64,000 nucleotides of DNA from Mycobacterium sp. 3519A (lineage in GTDB: Bacteria; Actinomycetota; Actinomycetes; Mycobacteriales; Mycobacteriaceae): positions 2,627,622 to 2,691,621 of the forward strand of contig NZ_OESG01000013.1 in the NCBI RefSeq assembly GCF_900240945.1, in the 5' to 3' direction. Position numbers and translations under genes: made by a program. Positions 58,939-64,000 of this stretch are shown piece by piece (position 1 is the first letter of the stretch; the number at the start of each line of letters is the position of its first letter). The notes under the pieces were generated by a model. It was not told the origin of the DNA, searched no databases, and saw only the letters and a list, made by a program, of their open reading frames with translations.

Positions 58939-60309
58939 CTAGTAGTACGGAAGGTGCTGGGTCCTCTCGGCCTCGCTCACCGGCAGGTGGTCCTGCTCCC
59001 ATTCGGTGTGCTTTGTCGCGACGTACTCCTTGATGAACTCGTCACCGAAGACCTCGTAGCTCAGCTCGTCCTCTTCGAAGGCCTCGATCGCTTCGAGCAG
59101 AGTCCGCGGGAGCCGCTGGATCTCGTCGCGGTCCGATGCGAGTTCGATCATCTCCGGGCCAGGGTCGATCTCGTTCTCTATCCCATCCAGGCCGGCCGCG
59201 AGCAGGAACGCACCCGCGAGGTATACGTTCGCCGACGCATCGGGGTTACGCACCTCGATCGCCGGACGGTTCTCGGGGATGCGGACCATACATGACCGGT
59301 TGTTGGGCCCATAGGCGATCTTGATTGGCGCCCACGACACCGACCCGTCGACCAGCCTCGGCGTCAACCGCTTGTAGGAGTTGACAAGAGGGTTCGTGAT
59401 CGCGGTCAGTGCGCGGGCATGCTTGAGCAGCCCGCCGACGAAGTACTTCGACTCCTTCGACCACTCGTCCTCGCCGCCAACGCTGGATCCGCCGATCCGC
59501 AGGACGCTTTCCTCCTCGTCGCCCAGCGTGCAAAGGCCGAGGTTGAAGTGAGCACCGGAACCCCACAAGTTGGCAAAAGGTTTTGGCATGAAGGTGACGG
59601 CCAGTCCGTGCTTCTTGGCCACCTGGTGCATCATCAGCCGGAACAACGTGAGCCGGTCGGCCATCTGGAGGAGGTCGCGGTAGTAGAAGTCGATCTCGAA
59701 CTGGTTCACTCCGCCTTCGGCGCCCATCGCGAAGGCTTCGAGACCGATCTCCTTCATCGTCGACACCACTTCGTCGAGGAAGACCGACACGTCATAGGTC
59801 GTCTCGACGTCGTAGGCCGGGCTCGGCTCGACGGCACCGGATGCGGTCAGATCACCGAATCCGGTCGAGGTGAGATTCTCCGGCCGGTACAGGTAGAACT
59901 CGGGCTCGATGCCCAGCGTGCACCGGTAACCCTGATCAGCGGCGCGCCGGATCTGCCGCTTCAGGATCGACCGCGGGCACAATGCGAACGGCTCGCCCTT
60001 GTCCGACCACATATCGGAGGCCATCCATGCGAACCGCTTGTCCCACGGCAGGATCGTCAACGTGTCGGGATCCGGGAGCGCGGTGACCTCTTCCTCGACG
60101 GGGTCCATCTGGCCGATGCCGTTGATGCCGCGCGGCGTGTAGCGGGCGAAGCCGGCGAGCAGCTCCGAATAGCGTTCGACGGGATGACTCTTGCCTCGTG
60201 ACCGGCCGAGGATGTCGATCCACGAGGCCGTGACATACCGGACCCCGGCGTCGGCCAACTCGCGGGTCTTCTGTGCGTGCGCGGGGTCGACCGCGCGGAG
60301 CGTATCCAT
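58939..60309 (-). CDS. Glutamine-synthetase-family ligase (GlnT-like)
   Basis: The 456-residue protein has the beta-grasp N-terminal domain (VRYVTASWIDILGRSRGKSH) and the catalytic GS domain. Seen there are TLGIEPEFYLYRPENL, FAMGAEGGVNQFEIDFYYRD, GSGAHFNLGL and SCMVRIPENRPAIEVRNPDA with the substrate-binding Arg. Length and sequence match GlnT/gamma-glutamylamide-synthetase-type enzymes rather than the main GlnA. It may join glutamate to an amine or to ammonia released from the substrate of the cluster. ATG at 60309 was chosen by similarity; the same frame is open further upstream but there overlaps the permease gene. Confidence 0.88.
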   Translation of the reverse strand: MDTLRAVDPAHAQKTRELADAGVRYVTASWIDILGRSRGKSHPVERYSELLAGFARYTPRGINGIGQMDPVEEEVTALPDPDTLTILPWDKRFAWMASDMWSDKGEPFALCPRSILKRQIRRAADQGYRCTLGIEPEFYLYRPENLTSTGFGDLTASGAVEPSPAYDVETTYDVSVFLDEVVSTMKEIGLEAFAMGAEGGVNQFEIDFYYRDLLQMADRLTLFRLMMHQVAKKHGLAVTFMPKPFANLWGSGAHFNLGLCTLGDEEESVLRIGGSSVGGEDEWSKESKYFVGGLLKHARALTAITNPLVNSYKRLTPRLVDGSVSWAPIKIAYGPNNRSCMVRIPENRPAIEVRNPDASANVYLAGAFLLAAGLDGIENEIDPGPEMIELASDRDEIQRLPRTLLEAIEAFEEDELSYEVFGDEFIKEYVATKHTEWEQDHLPVSEAERTQHLPYY

Positions 60310-60368
60310 TCTTGTTGTGTCTCTTTCTGTTTCGGTTGTGAAACGTACTTGTTGGTGATGCGGTGGGG

Positions 60369-61934
60369 TCAGCCGAAGCGGAACCGGACCTTCGAAAGGT
60401 CCATCGGCTGGATCGGCATGAAGTCGCCGTACCGTTCCGGCGGGGCGCTGGCGATGCGTGCACCTTTCGGGCCGAAGACATATGCCGGCTCCGGATTCCA
60501 CTTCAGCAAGGCGATGTAGACGGCCGCGCCGACAAGAGTGCTCACGACGAAGCCCATGTCGGCACCGTCGAACAGTTCGGCTCCCGGGCCGACGTACCAC
60601 CCGGTGTTGACGAACAACATCCCGACGACAACGGCTGCCAGCCAAGCGATCACCGCTCGGTGGTTGAGGCCGACGGAGGACCAGTAGCGACCGCCCATCT
60701 GGCCGCGGTTGTACACCTGGAGAGAATCCGGGTCGTAGAAGCCACGATTGTTGAAGTAGCCGATCAGGTTGATGATGCTCCACGGCGCGCCGAGCACGAT
60801 GAGTATCGCGAGGTAGGAGCTCACAATCGCCGAAAGCTGTTGATAGAACGCCCCGACGAATACCAGCAGGGTCGACACGATCGACAGGTAGATGGTGGCT
60901 CGCACCCGACTCAGCCGTGGCACGACAGACGAGAAGTCGAGTCCCATGTTGTAGATGTTGATGACCGCCTGGGCGGTGCCGGGAACGAACGCCAGATACA
61001 ACGCGAAGAACAGAAACCAGAACGGCACGTTGTTGGCGAACTCCGTCGCATAGGCGTTCAGCGGTTCCTTGAACGTCACGGCGGTGTACGCGCCGAACAT
61101 GAAAGCGCCTCCCATGCCGAAGAATCCACCGAACCATGCCGCCACGACGGAGTGCTTGGGCGGGTACTTCTTCGTGGAGATGTGGCGGGTCCAGTCGCCC
61201 GCGTACGGACCGTAGGAGTTGACCGTTCCGGCGCACGCGAGCATGCCGAGGATCCACGTCGGCCAGAAGCTGCCCAGTACGTAATCTCCACCGGCATAAC
61301 CGGGGTCGAAGTTCGGGGCGGCGACGAAGACGTAGAGCAGCATCATGCTGCCCGCGGTGGGCACCATCCACTTCGTGAACGACACCATGTTGGCGTGGCC
61401 CATCACGGCGATGACCGTCATGACAACCGCCACCAGGGTGTAAGCGAGGATCAGCAGGACGACCGTCATCGTCTGGCTCTCCACCGAGAAGATGCGAACT
61501 ACGCTGCGCGCCAGCACTTCTCCTGCCGCCCAGATGCACAACGCGGCGAACACGATGTCGGCGGTGATACCGAGGGCTGAGCCGATCATCCGGCCGAGCG
61601 CCCCGAAATGGGCGCCGCTGGCGACAGGATTGTTACTGCCGCTGCGGAGGCCGAGTAGCCCCATCGGTGCCATCAGGGTCGCACCGATCGCCGAGCCCAC
61701 CACGATGGCGCTGGCGGACGCCCACCAGCCCAGCCCCAGCGATACGGGTATCCAGCCGATGACGATGATCCCGAACGTCATGCTTCCGCCGAACAGAATC
61801 CACAGCAGATTCCTCGGGCGGGAGTGCCTGTCCTCGTCGGGGATGTACTCGATGCCGTAGCTCTCGACCTTGCCGACGGCATCGACCCTCGTGGGAGGGC
61901 TTTCGATCTTGTTGTGCTGTATCACGTTTTCCAT
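60369..61934 (-). CDS. NCS1-family permease (cytosine/purine/allantoin type)
   Basis: The 521-residue transporter has about twelve membrane helices. NCS1 features are ESYGIEYIPDEDRHSRPRNL at the N-terminus, the GSNNPVASGAHFGALGRMIG segment of helix 3 and SYGPYAGDWTRHISTKKYPP in the middle. NCS1 carriers import nucleobases, hydantoins, allantoin or related nitrogen compounds. The ATG at 61934 has AAGGA about 10 bp upstream. It lies between the DUF1116 gene and the ligase, on the same strand. Confidence 0.9.
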   Translation of the reverse strand: MENVIQHNKIESPPTRVDAVGKVESYGIEYIPDEDRHSRPRNLLWILFGGSMTFGIIVIGWIPVSLGLGWWASASAIVVGSAIGATLMAPMGLLGLRSGSNNPVASGAHFGALGRMIGSALGITADIVFAALCIWAAGEVLARSVVRIFSVESQTMTVVLLILAYTLVAVVMTVIAVMGHANMVSFTKWMVPTAGSMMLLYVFVAAPNFDPGYAGGDYVLGSFWPTWILGMLACAGTVNSYGPYAGDWTRHISTKKYPPKHSVVAAWFGGFFGMGGAFMFGAYTAVTFKEPLNAYATEFANNVPFWFLFFALYLAFVPGTAQAVINIYNMGLDFSSVVPRLSRVRATIYLSIVSTLLVFVGAFYQQLSAIVSSYLAILIVLGAPWSIINLIGYFNNRGFYDPDSLQVYNRGQMGGRYWSSVGLNHRAVIAWLAAVVVGMLFVNTGWYVGPGAELFDGADMGFVVSTLVGAAVYIALLKWNPEPAYVFGPKGARIASAPPERYGDFMPIQPMDLSKVRFRFG

Positions 61935-62074
61935 ACTGTTGAGTCCTTCGGTGAAACCGATGTATCCGAAGTGGGATCGACTCTCGCACATCGATCCCGC
62001 GTCACCGTCTGCTACCGAAAGCACTGCTTCGGCCGACGGATCGCTGGAGGCGCAGTCCGGTGCAGCGACTCGGG

Positions 62075-63313
62075 TCACATGGGGTGCAGCGCGTCCCATG
62101 CCTTGCTGAAGGGCACAAGGGGTGCTTTGGCGACGCCACCTCCGATCTGTCGTCCTGAGCGACCTGCGATCCCGATATCGAGGAACGGGGTGAGGTCGGC
62201 TTTGGCCGCGATCTTCGCCACGTCCAGCCCGAGCGGCGTGCCGCGATAGTTCAGGACTGGAATCAGAAAGTCCGGGCTCTCGGTGACGGTGATCTCGTAC
62301 ATCGCAGTCGTCCGCGCGATCATCGTCGACGCGTCGCGGCCGCTCGAGCGATGCAGGGGCAAGCCGGCTGCCTGCGCGAGGCCGCCGAGCCCGACCACCT
62401 CGGTGATGGTGCTTTCACCGCCCATGAACTCGATGTCGCCGGCGTCGCACCCGGATTCGAGCAGGTAGTCGTCGAACGTCGGCAGGGGACCGGTAAACCA
62501 CCTGTCGCCGGTGCCCGAGGTCTGGATCCCGAACTCGGCGCAGGAGAAGGCCATGGCGGTGACCACGGAGGAGCCGTCGAAGCCGCGCATCGCGTTGGCC
62601 ATCACCTTGCTGGCGGCCATCGACAGCCGCAGGAAGAAGTAGTCGTCGCACAGCGAGTCGAGCACGGCCTCCAATTCCGCACCAAGTTGTTTGGCGCCGA
62701 CCAGCAGCCGCCTGAGCAGCAGCAGCGTGGCCGCGGCGTTGCGGCTGTGCAACTCGTCGCCCATGGTCACGGCCCTGGACATGATCGGCTTCAGCCGCAG
62801 CGCTTCCGTCTGAGAATTGATCAGCGCATTCAGCGCGGGAGCGATGCGCAGGCGCAGGTCCTCCAGATTGCTCCGGGTGGCCTCGGTGTAGCTGCCGTAG
62901 TTGAGGCGGTCGGCGCTGTCGCCTTCGTAGAGGGTGCAGTACGCGCGGTCGCCGCTGCGGTCGTCGGCCACGACGACGACGGGCATGGATGCGGTGGTGA
63001 CACCTGCGAGCGAGCCGACGCAGCCGAATTCCTGACAACCCCGCACCTGGATGTCTCCGCGTTCGAAGGCGGCGACCGCCTCGGCCTCATCGGCCGCCAG
63101 TCCCTCATAGAGCGCACCACCGATGATCGCCGCCCGCTGCCCGCCGGTGTAGGAGCCGAACGGCATGGCGGGACCCGAGGTGAGCACGGTCGACTTCGGC
63201 AGTCCCATGGCCCGGTCGGCGCTCTCCACCGCGATCAGCACAGGGTCTGATGCGATGAGCGCCCGGATCGCGGCCAGGTTTGCTTTCTCGCGGTGATCGC
63301 GGTGGTGATGCAT
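62075..63313 (-). CDS. DUF1116 (AllG/YlbE-like) protein
   Basis: The 412-residue protein is a full-length DUF1116 domain: VESADRAMGLPKSTVLTSGP, CQEFGCVGSLAGVTTASMPV, GDELHSRNAAATLLLLRRLL and GTGDRWFTGPLP. In E. coli the homologue YlbE (AllG) works with FdrA (AllF) and YlbF (AllH) as oxamate carbamoyltransferase in allantoin use. The usual partners are absent here. GGAGG 7 bp upstream fixes the ATG at 63313. A LacI-type operator lies directly before the ribosome-binding site. Confidence 0.87.
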   Translation of the reverse strand: MHHHRDHREKANLAAIRALIASDPVLIAVESADRAMGLPKSTVLTSGPAMPFGSYTGGQRAAIIGGALYEGLAADEAEAVAAFERGDIQVRGCQEFGCVGSLAGVTTASMPVVVVADDRSGDRAYCTLYEGDSADRLNYGSYTEATRSNLEDLRLRIAPALNALINSQTEALRLKPIMSRAVTMGDELHSRNAAATLLLLRRLLVGAKQLGAELEAVLDSLCDDYFFLRLSMAASKVMANAMRGFDGSSVVTAMAFSCAEFGIQTSGTGDRWFTGPLPTFDDYLLESGCDAGDIEFMGGESTITEVVGLGGLAQAAGLPLHRSSGRDASTMIARTTAMYEITVTESPDFLIPVLNYRGTPLGLDVAKIAAKADLTPFLDIGIAGRSGRQIGGGVAKAPLVPFSKAWDALHPM

Positions 63314-63326
63314 CGAGGGCCTCCGT

Positions 63327-63342
63327 GCTAAAACGTTTTGGC
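63327..63342 (-). promoter_or_regulatory. LacI-type operator before the DUF1116 gene
   Basis: GCTAAAACGTTTTGGC is a 16-bp palindrome with one mismatched pair around a perfect AAAACGTTTT core, the usual LacI/CcpA-type centre CG. It ends 2 bp before the GGAGG of the DUF1116 gene. Confidence 0.65.
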
Positions 63343-63411
63343 AGGCGGAAAAATGTGCTGCTCTGGCGTCGGATTTGGGTGATTTTGTTGGCTATGAGTG
63401 AAGCGTTGACC

Positions 63412-63433
63412 TCAGCCAAATGGTTTTGGCTGA
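63412..63433 (-). promoter_or_regulatory. Second palindrome between the LacI and DUF1116 genes
   Basis: TCAGCCAAA-TGGT-TTTGGCTGA has two perfect 9-bp arms. It sits about 70 bp upstream of the first operator, 48 bp past the LacI stop. It could be a second operator or the terminator of the LacI transcript. Confidence 0.5.
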
Positions 63434-63480
63434 CGGCTCGCAGTGACAGTAGTCACAACGAATTCGGGGTGTCAAGCAAT

Positions 63481-64000
63481 TCACGCAGATGTGGTGGCCG
63501 GGTCGGGGGCGGCTGAGGATGCTCGCGCGACGAACTGCGTGGCAATGACCCGGGTGTCGTCGACGGTCGAACCGTGTTCCACGCGGTCGATCAGCAGCTG
63601 CGCGGCCGTACCCCCGGTGCGGAACGGGAACAGGTTGGTGGCCGAGATCTGCGGCGACGTCAAGGTGAGCGATCTGGCATCGACGGCCGACGCGATGGCC
63701 AACTCGTCGGGAACGCGCACTCCGACCCGCGATGCCGCGTCGAGGAGCGCGAGCGCGAGGTCGTCGGAGCTCGTGTAGACGGCGTCCACCCGCGCCTCGC
63801 GAAGGTCGGCTAAGACGCGATCGACAGCGTCTTGATCGAGGGATGCGAGAGTCAAGGTGACGTCTCGTATTCCCTTGTCCCGCACCCACTCCCGGTAACC
63901 GGACAGCACGTCGTTGACGTAGGACCGGTGGGTGTCGTCGGCGACCATGGCCGGTCGCATCCGACCGTTCTGCTCGAAGTGGTCCAACGCGAACCGGGCC
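63481..64000 (-). CDS. LacI-family regulator, C-terminal part (5' end beyond the window)
   Basis: About 173 residues are visible, without the N-terminal HTH. The segment is the C-terminal effector subdomain: RPAMVADDTHRSYVNDVLSG, VDAVYTSSDDLALALLDAAS and GVRVPDELAIASAVDARSLT, the typical LacI/GalR periplasmic-binding fold. It reads toward the DUF1116 gene across a 167-bp gap that holds two palindromes. It is the likely local regulator of the nitrogen cluster. Confidence 0.85.
   Translation of the reverse strand, partial: ARFALDHFEQNGRMRPAMVADDTHRSYVNDVLSGYREWVRDKGIRDVTLTLASLDQDAVDRVLADLREARVDAVYTSSDDLALALLDAASRVGVRVPDELAIASAVDARSLTLTSPQISATNLFPFRTGGTAAQLLIDRVEHGSTVDDTRVIATQFVARASSAAPDPATTSA

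Noticed and set aside
58939..61539. An 866-codon fusion of the ligase with upstream sequence
   Set aside because: The extra N-terminal 410 codons are only the permease gene read in another frame. The ligase starts at 60309.

Overview
The window is high-GC chromosomal DNA from a mycobacterium, most likely a fast-growing Mycolicibacterium. The evidence is gene order: a backbone of pyk, tesB, an Rv1619-like protein, cydC/cydD/cydB/cydA, an Rv1624c-like protein, an Rv1625c-type adenylyl cyclase, pdtaR, an Rv1627c-type thiolase, an Rv1628c-type Zn-ribbon/OB protein and polA follows the order remembered for M. tuberculosis Rv1617-Rv1629. Extra blocks sit between backbone genes, among them a Dps2-like protein, two amino-acid ABC systems and nitrogen-catabolic clusters, as in environmental species. 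Supporting traits are GTG starts, many apparently leaderless promoters and a 13E12-type HNH gene.

Layout. 1-4.8 kb: acidic tail of a truncated CDS (probably the Lgt C-terminal extension), a DUF222/HNH gene with an SOS box on its start codon, an IS110-family element, then TM2 and DUF2752 membrane proteins. 4.9-13.2 kb: gltBD (glutamate synthase), pyk, tesB. 13.2-21.3 kb: a DUF2156-type membrane protein, a DUF4190 protein, the cytochrome bd genes cydA-cydB-cydD-cydC (minus strand) and a DUF308 protein. 21.5-26.4 kb: a small secreted DUF732 protein, a polar amino-acid ABC transporter and a NarL-type two-component pair. 26.4-30 kb: DUF2339 membrane protein, Dps, membrane adenylyl cyclase. 30.6-38.3 kb: a secreted clan-A glycosidase, then a PucR-regulated ureohydrolase/TPP decarboxylase/Na+ symporter cluster resembling arginine-transaminase or guanidino-compound catabolism. 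38.4-45.1 kb: a secreted Asn-Gly repeat protein, an atypical class-I-shaped tRNA with anticodon CAA, pdtaR and livJHMGF. 45.1-50.1 kb: DUF167 and TIGR02206 proteins, thiolase plus Zn-ribbon/OB partner, two small conserved proteins, an alpha/beta-hydrolase pseudogene fragment and an FAD monooxygenase with a divergent LysR regulator. 51-55.2 kb: a large ATP-binding LuxR (LAL) regulator followed by a secreted protein built of about nineteen 19-residue repeats. 55.3-58 kb: polA. 58-64 kb: a nitrogen cluster reading leftward: LacI regulator (cut by the window edge), DUF1116 protein, NCS1 permease, glutamine-synthetase-like ligase and glutaminase.

Themes. Nitrogen metabolism recurs (GltBD, two amino-acid ABC systems, guanidino cluster, glutaminase/ligase cluster). 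A cAMP link is plausible: a membrane cyclase is present and a CRP-type site lies before cydA. The most unusual items are the LAL regulator with its repeat-protein neighbour (CGTAGT motifs spaced exactly 32 bp and a shared palindrome), the free-standing Asn-Gly repeat protein, the short tRNA with a Leu anticodon, and the DUF1116/NCS1/ligase cluster with two palindromic operators. No CRISPR array, prophage or rRNA operon was seen.
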